Positions 32,328 through 44,745 of a stretch of 64,000 nt of DNA are shown piece by piece. The translations under genes and the position numbers were made by a program. Within the stretch, counting starts at the first letter, position 1; the number at the start of each line of letters is the position of its first letter. The notes under the pieces were generated by a model. The model saw only the letters and a list, made by a program, of their open reading frames with translations. It searched no databases and had not been told where the DNA came from. This stretch comes from Trichobilharzia szidati (Eukaryota > Platyhelminthes > Trematoda > Strigeidida > Schistosomatidae): NCBI GenBank assembly GCA_944472155.2, contig OX235277.1, positions 16,688,804 through 16,752,803 on the forward strand. The letters are read 5' to 3'.

Positions 32328-35300
32328 AGTAGTTTGTCAGATAGTAAATGATGATGACAATGTCTAGAATCGTTTAAGCCATGAAAAATTATTGCGATGC
32401 GTAAAAGTAACATTGAAATAAAAGAGTGGTTGTGCTTGTGAAAGGCTGGTGAATGGCACTGAATTTATCGATTAATGGGGAAATATCAGCCTTTTATATT
32501 TAGGAAACAGAATATTCACTGACATTTATTTCATTCACGTTCCTCAGTGGAATATTGGGCTTCAAGCTAGTGGCTTGAAGTTTCTGTAGCAGTGTTTATT
32601 TTACAGGATGGGGTTGCTAGCCTCATGCTCAACCTTTCCTCTACACCAGCATTATTCCTGGCTTAGCGAGGTAAAGACATGCGTCTGCCGAGGATTGAAA
32701 TCCACACCATGTGTATGGTAGGCGAGCGTCCTAACTGCTATACCACCAATGCACTTTGAGTACGGTTTGGAAGTTGAAAATGTTTCTTTATTTTGAAATG
32801 TCACAGGACCATCAATTTCCAAGAGATTATCAGAATTCTTCGGACGGATGTCGGTTAAGAATAAGTATTAAAAGATATGGATTTAAAGGGTGGTTGACGT
32901 TCATTTTACTTTGTGTACGACGAACAGCATTGATTTTCATTGTGATAGTCAAATTCCCTTTGTTACAGGCATCGTACCTGAAGAAACAGATTTTAAAATA
33001 AAGAAGATACACGTGTGCAACTAAAGGTTATCGATACTGTGAAAAGCAGGCGCACTGAAATATTTACGGATATTTTTACCTCAAATTGAACATGTTGGAA
33101 ACCGTGTACAGAGTTTACAGTTCTTCGGCGAGCAGTATCAAATAACGCACATTCAGATTAGGACACTTTCTGTACCTGTTTCCTCTTTTAGGTGGTGAAT
33201 AGTTTACGTGAGATTAAATTATCAGGATGTATTATTGAAAATATCGTCATTTATTAGGCGTGAACGCTCAAAATAACGCGTTTAGAATTAACTCAATTCA
33301 CAGATCAAATAGAAATAGCTTTGTGGATTAAATGATTATTCATTAGTCATGAAATCTGCTGATATATTTGCATTTCTAAATGTTTCTGTCAAAAGACGTC
33401 GCCATTATTAACACTACTGATAATGTTTTTCAGTGGGTAGTATGAATGAATGTTCATTTCTCCTGACGATTTCCCATTTATAAGAAAATCAAGACAAATG
33501 ATGCAGCGAAGCGACAATTCTCACCTTATTTATTATCAAGACATATAACCAAATAAAAATGTATACATATATATATTTACATATAATTTCGTATTATTAT
33601 TTTCGGTGAAGGAATTCTATGCTTAATATGAATGCATAAAATAAAAATAGAAGTATATCATTAGAAGTAAACAATTTGTATTCTCGTCCGGTATTATGTC
33701 AATTGTTACTATTACTTTCCTCATTCTGAACTGTTCACAGCGATATTTCACTGTTTCAATTTGTTATTCTAAATCAATTTATTTTTGTAGAGTTAAATTC
33801 TTTGTTTTCACACAAAGTTACGTTTCTTTATCAATTGATTCACATTCAAATCCTATAAATGCACATCCCTCTTAACATATACACGTTCAATGGATTAAAC
33901 AATATATGACATTAAATGTTTTGCAAATTAACATTGAAACATGTTTATAATCACAAATATATTTTATGTGCTTTTCATACGTGCATGGTTGCATTCACAT
34001 CTATGATTAATTTCACTCACCGTTTATAATTCCTCAATATGATTATCTGTATGTATGCTACTATACACACTGATAAATAATTCGACGAAATGAAACCAAC
34101 AGCTGAATCAATCGTTTTCATTTTCTGAATACCAAAATTCCAGGTTTACATGACTATACAATATACAAAATTATATAAATACACTCTAGTTATCCTAATT
34201 AAGAATTACCGACATTATGCTGTTTGATAAATATATACATTTCAAAATGCATAAGCATTTCCATATGTAAATACATAATCATATCAATTTTCTAATTGTT
34301 AACAGTATCGGATCGGTGTCACTCAGACGAAGAGTATTCTGCCAGTAACCAACAAGACCAAAGTAGTTTGTTGACAAAGAAACAAAACACTGGCGTCTTA
34401 CTGTATTTAGGAATAAATTCGACGTTATTCATATTATCTGTCTATGTACAGAAATTGGAAGGACATCGCATCGATGGAACAGTTTTACACGCCACTGCAT
34501 TAGAAATGATAGACATCGTATTTTACACAAAACGTGTGTTGCTGCATGCTTAGGCTATGAACGTCTCTCTGTGTGCATAAGTGTATGAAGCTCTCATTGT
34601 TAACGGTTAATATATATAGCACATTGAAAATAATCGATTCGAAATATTCAAATGAATATTGTAGATGCATCAAAATTTAAACAGAAATGTCAAGTGAAGC
34701 GTCGCATATATTTCTATGTGTATATGACGGTATGCAATTTGAGTTGAGCAAGAAAAGCAGTCGGATATAACCGTTTTATTTCTCTTCAACTTTCGCCATA
34801 GCTCCATACAAATTCATAAAGGAGAATAATGCTTCGGAAAATGCACTTTACCCACTAAAAATTGCTGGTTTCTTCATTGAATGGTTCATGAAATCTATCA
34901 ATCTAAAAGAGGTGTAGAAATAATATAAATTTTACTCTTCGTTCATTACTTCTGAGGTGAGTAAAGGTTTCTGCGACCACTCCGTCTGTGCTAAACTATT
35001 CTCAGCCATATACCTAATTTGGCTCCATCCATCTTTGTCTATTTGCTTTCAGTTTGTGTGTCTTTATTTTATTATGTAGATTGACATTCACAATTTCACT
35101 CTGAACAATATCCCGCATTATTTCACTTGTCACCTTTGGTTAATTCAGTTTAATTTCTAGCAACTTTGTCTCATCCAAATAGTCAGACTGTTTGTTGCAT
35201 GAGGAACTAATAACATGTAAATCTTATCATTTCTACACTGCTCCATTTGCGATTATTCAAGTTCATTGGAAACTTTACGAATTGCACCTCCAATTATTAA

Positions 35301-35400
35301 TTATCAAATTTCATATCATGATTATTATGAAAAAGTACTTTCATATCTACACTGTACTTCTGATTATCAACTGCAAGTAGTATCATTACACAATTTAAGT
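32328..35400. repeat. Block A2 continuation after the BEL element
   Basis: Resumes exactly where 25893 left off; collinear with 698-3950 of A1 except for the 190-bp insertion in A1 at 3283-3472. No gene apart from a possible exon at 34306. Confidence 0.7.
32520..32753 (-). mobile_element. tRNA-derived SINE, older copy (block A2)
   Basis: Orthologous by position to 895-1133. Confidence 0.6.
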
Positions 35401-36680
35401 GAAATCGGAAAGCAGAATTGGTTAAATGGTTGCAGGAATCCTTTAGGTGTCTAAAGTTTCTGTAAAATTCTTTGTGAAAATTGTGTGTTATAGTTCCTGG
35501 AAGCTGTAAGTAGTGGTGGAATCAAAACGCTTATTCAATATATGAAGTCAGTGTGTGTTTATTTGACCCATTCACGTTGGATCTGTCAACCAAGATCAAG
35601 TAATTGATGCAGTGCGGCTCGGCGGCTGCCAAAGTTTAGTATAACGTCTTGTATCCCTCCACCAATAAACCAAATTGTTCGGATTTTCACTTCAAATTTG
35701 TTCCTCTTCAGGATTTTCACCACTTCATTCAACTCTAGTTAGTCTATCACAGCAGTATTTTTTCCTTTCAGTATCACTTCAATTATCTTTTTCATTTTTC
35801 TTTGACTGTGTATGAATTTCTGCGCTATAATTTGCTTCCAAGCTTCCTCTGAAAGTGGCTGGTTCTTAAAACACACATCAGTTATATAACGAACATAAAC
35901 CACGAATAGATTTCAGTACCGGAGGAACTGTCTCTTTCAATCAAGCTTATTATCTCAGACAAATGCAAACCAACTGGTCACAACAAAATTGACATATGCG
36001 TTGCTGACACAGCGTATAATAATGTCACCGACCATGCCTATGGCCTTGGGCACACCTGCCGACGCACACTTGATATCAACGGTTGGTCAGCAAACGTTGG
36101 CCTGTAGATATCAGGTGCTTGAAATTCCATTCTCATACCCAAACTCATAAGGGGAATCACTGTATATTCAAAATAAAAGGGAAAATATATATCCTTGCCA
36201 AATGAAGACTCATTATTCGTAGTGTTATTCAGTCTATATGTGTTTGTCGTGACGCTGGAGGACATAAAGTCAGACTCTGCATATACACGTGAAGCACCCA
36301 TCAATTATAATGTCATATCACCTCGGTAATCCATTCACACCAACCTGAAAAAAATATTTGGAGCTGAGAATGCTCAGAAGAATCAGTTTATATCATCGGC
36401 TTTACATACTTGATCTGTGAATTCCTTAGGAATCAATGGCTGATAGCGTATCTGTTAGGTGACAGTATCATACCATTTGATGAGATTGCCTCCTGCAGAA
36501 TATGCACGACAAATTTCGAAGTTTAAAGTTAGATAAGCAAGTATTTTGCTCACTTAATGCTCCATACAAAACAATAGATGCAAAAGTTTTGGACGTAAAT
36601 CCAGGTGTCTTCTATGCAACAATATCCAGCTAGATATATATATATATGTATATATATTCTACTTATTGAGCCCTGATATG
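35401..36680. other. Unassigned spacer before copy 2
   Basis: Not matched in the other arm or in block A1. It contains an 88-codon minus-strand ORF (36304-36038) without recognisable features. I see nothing I can support as a gene; possibly an old insertion. Confidence 0.4.
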
Positions 36681-37123
36681 AAGCTGTGCTGATGATGTGG
36701 TGACTGAACGAGCTTACAAGTACCAGCAATAATTCATCGATTGTATACAACATTTTGATGTTTTGAGGTTTACAAACGTCACATGCATTTTGTACGCCCT
36801 ATTCGCGTAGAACGTTCTATTTTGTGTAAGACGTCACTTTCTACTCACGTGATACAAAATAACATTGAAATGAATACAATACCATAATATCTTTCTACCT
36901 AACTTATTTATGTTTTCGTGTTAAAGTGAATCTCGTTTCCTTGTCAGTGTGACAGAGATTGCTGTCAGATAGATTGTAAAATTAGTAATTAAACATGAAC
37001 GAGATGAAACTCAAAGATGCAACAGATGACATTTCTAAACAAAATAGTGACAATTTGCTTAATGTATTAATCAATGACTGCTCTGTTCTGATTAAATCTG
37101 CTTTCTGTTGAAACTGAGATTTC

Positions 37124-37156
37124 ATTGGTTGCTCAACGCGAAAAAAGCTATTTAAG
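37124..37156 (+). promoter_or_regulatory. Copy 2 core promoter
   Basis: ATTGG at 37124-37128 and TATTTAAG at 37149-37156, followed by the conserved purine run GGGAGGA and the ATG at 37193. Confidence 0.6.
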
Positions 37157-37192
37157 GGAGGACTTTGATCATTTCTCTACCTGAGACGAAAC

Positions 37193-37256
37193 ATGGTTTC
37201 CACTCATTTGTTGGCTATTTCTCTTTGCATTTTCATTGCTGGTATGCTTGTTGACG
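37193..37256 (+). CDS. Copy 2 exon 1: signal-peptide exon
   Basis: 64 nt, GTGAGT donor at 37257, hydrophobic core ending L-V-D. Identical in sequence to copy 3 exon 1. Confidence 0.8.
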
Positions 37257-37523
37257 GTGAGTATAACAATATTCTGAGTATTTATATTGCTTCATTACTT
37301 TTCGTAAACTTTTGCTTTTGAAGAAGTTTTACCATTTCATAATTGATTAAAATCATAGTTGCAATAAGGAATTAAAGACAATCCATAATGAAGTGGAATA
37401 CATCTGTGAATTGTGAATACAAATGCGTGAAATATGCGTTGGCCAAACAATGTATTTTCTAATGCAATCAGTTCAAGCGTGTTCTGTGATCTCCTTCCAT
37501 CAATTATGTACGCCTCATTGTAG

Positions 37524-37538
37524 GAAGTGGTTTGGATC
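37524..37538 (+). CDS. Copy 2 exon 2, 15-nt micro-exon
   Basis: GAAGTGGTTTGGATC with acceptor CTCATTGTAG and GTGAGT donor, identical to copies 1 and 3. Confidence 0.8.
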
Positions 37539-38083
37539 GTGAGTTAAACACTGTTTTGAATTATAATAATTATTCATTTGTCGCTACACATTGCTCCTTG
37601 TTATCAGGTTGAGACTGGATTTGTTATAGTTCAACTCACGGAGACTGACACGAAGACATTTTTGATTCTGACAAATAAAACTGAATACATATGGAACAGA
37701 TACATTAGTGCAATAAATAATCCTTGGAACAACGAACAAAATTTTCAAATAGATATATTGTATAATGTTGCTAATACCGTATTGAACTGTTGAAATATGT
37801 GAGAATAATATTTCGTTGGCACACATTGTCTATAACACACCACCACACTATCACTCTAAAAACGTGCATGAATGACTACAGTCACTTGTCGACCTCGTTC
37901 TCATATGATGTGTCATTCATGTAAACAACCAGATTAATTGTGACTCAATTGTTTTTACAGTGCGCATTCAAATCAGAGACATTCATTCTGAGTATATAAT
38001 TTTAGGCAGGCTTTGAAAATATAATCAGCGGACTAAGTGAAACACAATTACACCACTTTCAAGACTATTTATCATATAAATGT

Positions 38084-39399
38084 GGGTAGTCCGTACATTC
38101 GTGGCGATGTAGAACCACATAGGCGACGTTATTCATATACTTCTGTATTGATATTCTGTGATTTGAAAACAATATATCAGAATCATCGTTAATCAAAGAG
38201 TGATCAGAATACTCAAGTGATTAAGAGTGAAATAATGTTCACTTGACAAATACAAGAATATACTCCATAGAAATATATGACATATATGTCAGTGTTTCTC
38301 TTGCCTTGTATCAAAGTATGCTGGACTCAAGAAATAGCTTCTTAATCCTTAAGAACCCAACGAAAAATTATCAATTTACAATGCATGAAATTGATGTTTC
38401 ACTAAATCAATACATTTATCAGACCGGGGGCATATAGATTTGCAAATGTGTAATATTCCTACACTGTTTATCTCATACAGAGATATCACTCAAAAATGTC
38501 TTCCTCTCCAAAAATATACTTGCAGTATACAGTAAACAAAGGCAAGTGAAGAAATCTCAATCGGGAAAAACAGCGAATATTTGTACTTCAAGAGAGAAAT
38601 ACGTTGGTCCATTCAAGTTCTTCGAGCTGTTTTTACTTAGTCGTGAGGCCTTCATCGGCTAATCACACTTCAAGAAAGCATTAAGAATTCTCAAATGGTT
38701 TGTTAATCACTTAACCTGGCAAACTTGGACAGAAGTGATGTTTTGTGCTTGCACAAACTATGAACTGATGTCGGTCAAATACTCAGTTACACAAGCCACA
38801 ACCAAATAGCAAGAAGACAAAAACATGCTAACATTACTAATGATGGCGTGGATCTATTTCACCACACTAACATTGATTAAAATGAGAGAATAATTTCTCA
38901 AGGCTGCCTTCTACTGAAGATGTCAACCTTCAATTCAACTAACTGAGTCAAAAGTCCTCATTGAAACCAAAAGAAAAAATCGCCCACCAGATAAAAAGAA
39001 CATATTTAAAATCCCCCCTAGACAATTCAATACCTGTGTGAGTGAAGTACCTCTCTCCCACAAACCAAAAATTTACCTCACTTCCTTTAATGTGAATCGA
39101 AAGACTTGACAGCGAAGGAAGACTAAGCCAACATCATCTACAAGATAGATTTCAACACCTTTGAAAATGAATACGTTGGCAATAGTGGACCCACCTCTTC
39201 GACTTTACATCAATGAGCATAAATTAACCAGATTGTAATGGACAGCTGTTTCATATATTTTTGGGAATCATTGGCAATACGCACCGGATGACGCTCAAAT
39301 CTAAGACCTTCCGGTTAGAAGGCAAGCTCGTATACCATTGGGCCGCTAACACACGTTTTAATGGCTTATGAATTTTAATTCAACCAATTCGCGATTTAG
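38084..39399. other. Centre of the large inverted repeat
   Basis: 38150-39100 resembles the 3' flank of copy 1 (23370-24280, same strand) and, inverted, the 3' flank of copy 4. A tRNA-like remnant lies at about 39285-39355. The fold axis of the copy 2/copy 3 pair is near 38518. Confidence 0.6.
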
Positions 39400-39497
39400 C
39401 GTTGAACTATAACTAATCTAGTCTCAACCTGATAACAAGGAGCAATGTGTAGCGATAAATCAATAATTATTATAATTCAAAACAGTGTTTAACTCAC

Positions 39498-39512
39498 GAT
39501 CCAAACCACTTC
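39498..39512 (-). CDS. Copy 3 exon 2, 15-nt micro-exon
   Basis: GAAGTGGTTTGGATC with the same acceptor and donor as the other copies. Confidence 0.78.
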
Positions 39513-39779
39513 CTACAATGAGGCGTACATAATTGATGGAAGGAGATCACAGAACACGCTTGAACTGATTGCATTAGAAAATACATTGTTTGGCCAACGC
39601 ATATTTCACGCATTTGTATTCACAATTCACAGATGTATTCCACTTCATTATGGATTGTCTTTAATTCCTTATTGCAACTATGATTTTAATCAATTATGAA
39701 ATGGTAAAACTTCTTCAAAAGCAAAAGTTTACGAAAAGTAATGAAGCAATATAAATACTCAGAATATTGTTATACTCAC

Positions 39780-39843
39780 CGTCAACAAGCATACCAGCAA
39801 TGAAAATGCAAAGAGAAATAGCCAACAAATGAGTGGAAACCAT
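39780..39843 (-). CDS. Copy 3 exon 1: signal-peptide exon
   Basis: 64 nt from ATG to a GTGAGT donor; identical to copy 2 exon 1. Confidence 0.78.
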
Positions 39844-39879
39844 GTTTCGTCTCAGGTAGAGAAATGATCAAAGTCCTCC

Positions 39880-39912
39880 CTTAAATAGCTTTTTTCGCGT
39901 TGAGCAACCAAT
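39880..39912 (-). promoter_or_regulatory. Copy 3 core promoter
   Basis: Minus strand ATTGG (39912-39908) and TATTTAAG (39887-39880) upstream of the ATG at 39843. Confidence 0.6.
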
Positions 39913-40344
39913 GAAATCTCAGTTTCAACAGAAAGCAGATTTAATCAGAACAAAGCAGTCTTTCATCATAACATTAAGGAAATTGCCACAATGTTGTTTT
40001 AAAATGTCAATTGCTGCATATTTGCCTTTCATCTCACGCTGGTAGTCATATTTATGTGATCAGAAAGAAGAAATCATCAATCTTCTATTGCCAATGTAAC
40101 TAGATGTCTTTATTCTCTATTTCATTTGACTACGGAAGCTTTGACTTCAAGCTCACTCCTTTGATATGGTGTAATTTTGCTTGTCTCTTGTAGAATACTC
40201 ATAATTAACGCATCTGTCGTCTTTGTAACGTGTCTCCATTACCATTGAAGGCATATATTTACTTATTTTCACTTTAACTGCTTGTGTAAAACTATTTAAG
40301 CGTAATTTTTTGAGCATCTTTCACTAATTCCCTCGCCTCATTTT

Positions 40345-40560
40345 AACTGATATTTTTTATTTTATTATTTTTTATTTTATTATATTTTATTTTATTATTA
40401 TTATTATTTTTGGTACAAGTATGGAATTTTCAGCATGTGATATCGGTAGCCCAATTTTGCAGGCCGACCATAGATATCGGGTGTGCGCCCGCAGGCGATC
40501 GAACCCCGGACCATGTGCATGGACCGCGAGAGTCCTAACCACTGTGCCACCGACGCACAT
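40345..40560 (-). mobile_element. tRNA-derived SINE
   Basis: Minus strand starts GTGCGTCGGTGGCACAGTGG (A-box region) and has GGGGTTCGATCG (B box) about 45 nt later, then a non-tRNA body and an AATAA-rich tail (40345-40410 on the plus strand as TTTTATT repeats). Block A1 (about 4520-4545) shows the site without the insertion. Confidence 0.75.
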
Positions 40561-43500
40561 GTAACATTTGCAGGTGTGTAGTAACGATTCTCTACACAAA
40601 CTTGATAACTTATTTAAGATGTGGGCAGCTGATGAGAAGACAATGAAATGAATGATGCTACCATATTATTCTGCACACCATCGTTGTTCTCACTTTATCC
40701 AAATTCAGCAAGGTGGATAAATGCATGAAGGAGATTGCAGTATTGTCAATGTTGGTAACACTACTGACGAGTAAATCACAATACTGCACTTTTGAATTCC
40801 ATACTATCCTGATGAATGTTCTTACTTTTCACTGTGAAAGTGACATTTTTCATGGTATAGCCTTTTCAGATTCTTTACTTGGTTATATTGATCGTCAGTG
40901 AGCATCACTTAATCTTTATTTGCGATTGTTTTTTATTGATTGATATTATTATTTACATGAAATGTATTTTGAATAATTGTTATTCTTTGTTGTTTTCAAT
41001 GTAAGATGAAGAGAGGGCTCATTGACAACTACTTACAGGATCAGAACAGGGAATGTTCAACTAAAGGTGGAATAGAAATAGGTAATAATGTGCAGAGAGC
41101 GCTGAAATATAAATGAGTAATTACTGCAGATCAAGCAAAATGTCAAAAATCATCATGGCTAGATTGTTATGAGATTTCACTCAAAGTGTGAAATGATACT
41201 ACTTGCTGTTGATAATCAGTAGTGCAGTGTAGATATGAAAGTATTTTTTCATAATAGTTAGGATGTGAATTTTGACAATTAATAATTGGTCGTGCAATTT
41301 GTAAAGTTTTCCATGAACTAGATGAGATGGCTGAGAAAGTTTAGTTCAGATGGAGTGGTCGAACAAACCTTTACTCTCTTCACAGGTAATGAGCGAAGAG
41401 TACAAATTTTATTATTTCCACACCTCTTTTAGATTGAAAGATTTTTTAAAGCATTGCATAGAGAAAACACCAACAAATTTTTAGCAGTGTTTGAAGTGTA
41501 TTTGTCGAAGCATTATTCTCTTTTATGAATTTGTTTGAAGCCATGGCGAAAGTTGAAGAGAAATAAAATGGTTATCTCTAAATGCTGTTCTTGCTCAACT
41601 CAAATTACATGCAGTCATATATGCGGCTCTGTAAAATCAGATCAACTCCTTAAAAGCAGCACTAAACAGATTTTGCTTTCTACGGGATATGCCTGTTTAT
41701 CAAATCACATTACGACTGCGATTTTAAATAGGGGAGTGTTAGGGAGAAGTTGAATATTTGTGTAGGCTGTAATTTAATAAAAATCTCCCGCTGTAACAAT
41801 CAGAAAATAACAACGAGTGATTCAGAGCAGAGACTTATTTCGTTGCATTATTTACCAAGGTGTAAAATGGTATATATATATAGCTTTATAGACGGTGAGA
41901 GAAATGAATCATAGATGTGAATGCAAATGTGCGAGTATGAAATGCAATATACATATTTGTTATTATAAACATATTGAGCTGTCAATGTGTAAAACAAGTA
42001 ATGTCATATATAGAATAATCGATAGGAAGTATGTATATAAGTTCGGAGGGGTGTGCAATTATAGGATTAGAAGGCGAATTGAATGAGAAAGATACGTAAA
42101 GTAACCTTCTGAGGAATTCGGAAACGTAGAATTTAACGTTGCCATCTAATATTGATATAGAATGACAATTGGAAAGAGTGAAATGATACTGGGGACAGTT
42201 GAAAGTGAGAATAGAAGCATTACCAATTGAAAGTGAGAAAAGTAATAGTACTAATTGACGCAATAGAGGCAGAGTATACAAATTGTATACTCCTATTGAT
42301 ATACTCCTATTATTACTTTATGCATTCACATTATGCATTCGACTCCTTCACCGGATATAATTCCTCAATACGAAAAGCTATATATATATATACATATAGG
42401 ATTGAATGTCTTGATAATAATAAATAAGATGAGAAGAGTCTCCTCGCTGAATCACTTGTTTTGATTTCGTATAAATGGGAAATGGCCAGCAGAAATGAAC
42501 ATTCATTCATACTGCCCACTGAAAAACATCTTCAGAAGTGTCAATAATGGGTATGTCTTTTAACAGAAACATTAAGAAATGCATATATTTCAGCAGATTT
42601 CATGAATAATGAATAATGATTTCATCCACAATGCGATTTCTGTTTAATCTGTAAATCGATTCATTCTAGTAGCATCATTTTAAGCCTTCACGTCCAATAA
42701 ATGGCAATGTTTTCAATAATACTCTTCCAAGAATAGTTGAGTGTTTCTTCCTGAATATTTCTTCTCACGTATCCAAGACCCAATGATGAAGAGCCACAGA
42801 AAGCGTCCTAATATGAATGTGCGTTATGTGGTGCTATTCAATACAATACTGTAAACTCTGTACACTGTTTCGAATAGGTCAAAATAATGGTTAAAGAATG
42901 CGCAAATATTGAAATACGCATGCTTTTCACGTTATCGATAACGTTTACTTGCACACTTGCATCCTCTTTGATTACAATTTGTTTCTTCAAGTACGCTGAA
43001 GGTAATAAAGAGAAATCGACTTTCCAGATGAAAATCTATGCTGTTCATGGTAAGCAAAAGTAATTTATTCTGAAATGAACGTCAGCCTTACCCAAAATCC
43101 GCATCTCAAAATACTTATTCTAAACTAACATCCATCCGAAGAATTCTGATAATCTTATAGAAATTGATCATCCTGAGACATTTTAAAATAATGAAACTTT
43201 TTCATCTTTCTAACCTGGCATTTTCTTCTTTCTGTTTCCTAAATATATAAGGCTGATATTTCCCCACTAATCGACATATTCAGTGCCCTTCACCAGTCGT
43301 TCACCAGCACCGCCACCTCTAACTGCATTGTTAATGTTACGCATCGCAATAGTTTTTCATGGTTCAAAAGATTCTAGTCATCGTCATCATCATCTATGAT
43401 TTGACAAACTACTCCATCCATAAAATGTTATTACGTTGCATAGTTGGTGAATTAGCTGAGCTTTAGTTAATATTAGGTGGGAAATTGTGAAATGTTCGGT

Positions 43501-43897
43501 ACGACAAGGCTTATTGCTTTCAAATTCCGTATCACTCAGTATTGAAACCAACTTCGATTCAAGCAGAAACTTTGTTGAACATTTTGGTTTTTTCAAAAAA
43601 ATCATTTCTTTTCATGAATTTCGACGAAAAATTTAGAAGACGTGGTTGATCTTAAACGTGAATTGTATTTGCGTTACACGTTCTGAACATTCTTATAACA
43701 CACGTTCTTATCATACACAGTAATATAGAAATCAATATAACATGAATTATTACAATACATTTCAGTTGCGTGAAGACGAAAGAACACGGTGAAAATATTA
43801 TTATGTTGATTTTAAGCTCTGAATTTGTATATCAAGGCATCGGAAAAATTAAAACAATCAATTACTGGGTCGCCAACGATGAGTTCGGCCAAAATAC

Positions 43898-43975
43898 TCA
43901 GCTCCGCTGGAGCAGGTGTGTGGATAGTTGCTCGTTGATGACAAGTGCTTTAGTTTCATGCAAATCATAAGTTTT
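43898..43975 (-). CDS. Candidate alternative terminal exon for copy 4 (block A3)
   Basis: Minus strand acceptor TTTTTTCAACAG, then 25 codons to TGA. More diverged than the A1/A2 pair but with the same frame and the L-H-E-T-K-A core. Confidence 0.4.
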   Translation of the reverse strand, partial: KTYDLHETKALVINEQLSTHLLQRS

Positions 43976-44659
43976 CTGTTGAAAAAAGTTGAAATTCAAC
44001 AGCGGTGAAAGCTTTCATCAATGAAAGAGATCAGAGTTTTCTAATTATTTCTACCCATTAGTCTTCATTGAATTGCGGAGAATGTTTCGGTTTAAATGTG
44101 TTCTTTGAGCTGGAAAGTTTAGTTGTGGAGATTTCGTTGTCTCACTGGATACCATCTCCATAGCATACTTCTACATCAAATAAGCTATGAAAAAATGAGT
44201 GTGTGGATATTGTGTCTTTTTATGGTTAATTTATGCTTTCAATATTTGGTTTGAAAGGATTAGATTTGTTTTTATGAGCTGATCATAAATTGATATCAGT
44301 TAGCGAATCATTGAAAACCAGAGATTACTGGACAGCTGTTTTATTCTGCCAACTGCTGATGATCTTCATACTAGGATGAAAAAGATGTCCAGTTCTCTGC
44401 AGTTTTCAATAATTCTCTTCCTGATATCAATCTGTGGTCAACTCTTAAAAACAAATCTAATACTTCAAAACCAACCATTGGAAATGAATCTAATGCTCGC
44501 CAGTGGCCTGCTGCAGGCTGATGTTCCCTGGAGTTCGAGTGAGAAGTATTTAACACTGAGGTCCATTCAGATATCACGTGTGAGGATGGATGTCCCACTG
44601 ATGATATTGGTTGTTTTCGCGCTAAATAGCGAATCAGTAGAAGTTAGAATTCATGATTA

Positions 44660-44745
44660 ATTTCAAAGTGTTCCAGTGGCTGAATAGTATGCGAGCTTGC
44701 CTTTTAAACGGTAGGTCCCAGGTTTGAACCCAAGTGGATGCGTTT
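44660..44745 (+). repeat. tRNA-like remnant
   Basis: TGGCTGAATAGTATGCGAGC followed by CAGGTTTGAACCC gives A- and B-box-like segments at SINE spacing. A diverged copy in inverted orientation is near 39285-39355. Not a functional tRNA that I can fold with confidence. Confidence 0.45.

Larger units (their letters stand above)
37095..37636 (+). repeat. High-identity inverted pair, left member (promoter to exon 3 acceptor of copy 2)
   Basis: Matches the reverse complement of 39400-39941 with only a few differences by eye, whereas sequence outside drops sharply in similarity. Confidence 0.75.
37193..38016 (+). pseudogene. Truncated micro-exon gene copy 2 (possibly a 44-aa short form)
   Basis: Retains exon 1 (37193-37256, same 64 nt length and phase), exon 2 (37524-37538) and the alternative terminal exon (37961-38016). 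Similarity to copy 1 stops at about 38083, just before where the 21-nt exon should be, and the sequence jumps to material homologous to the 3' flank of copy 1 (from about 23370). The whole micro-exon body is therefore missing. Exons 64+15+56 nt still join into an open frame of 44 codons plus stop, so it could be a functional short secreted peptide rather than a dead gene. The signal exon is intact (M-V-S-T-H-L-L-A start). Confidence 0.6.
39400..39843 (-). pseudogene. Truncated micro-exon gene copy 3
   Basis: Minus strand: exon 1 (39843-39780) and exon 2 (39512-39498) with all splice sites intact, promoter intact. Homology then ends at about 39400, shortly after the next conserved acceptor (39431-39429). 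No further micro-exon or alternative terminal exon was found before the inverted-repeat centre. If transcribed, exon 2 could only splice to the acceptor at 39428, which puts a TGA in frame after one residue. Confidence 0.6.
39400..39941 (-). repeat. High-identity inverted pair, right member (promoter to exon 3 acceptor of copy 3)
   Basis: Partner of 37095-37636; contains promoter, exon 1 and exon 2 of copy 3. Confidence 0.75.

Noticed and set aside
40340..40410. T/A-rich run as an independent microsatellite or terminator
   Set aside because: It is the tail of the adjacent SINE.
41982..42281. 99-codon minus-strand ORF
   Set aside because: Lies in non-coding block A3; not open in A1 or A2.
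44376..44660. 94-codon plus-strand ORF and its minus-strand partner
   Set aside because: Neither frame is preserved at the paralogous site (24650-24900), and there is no signal or domain.
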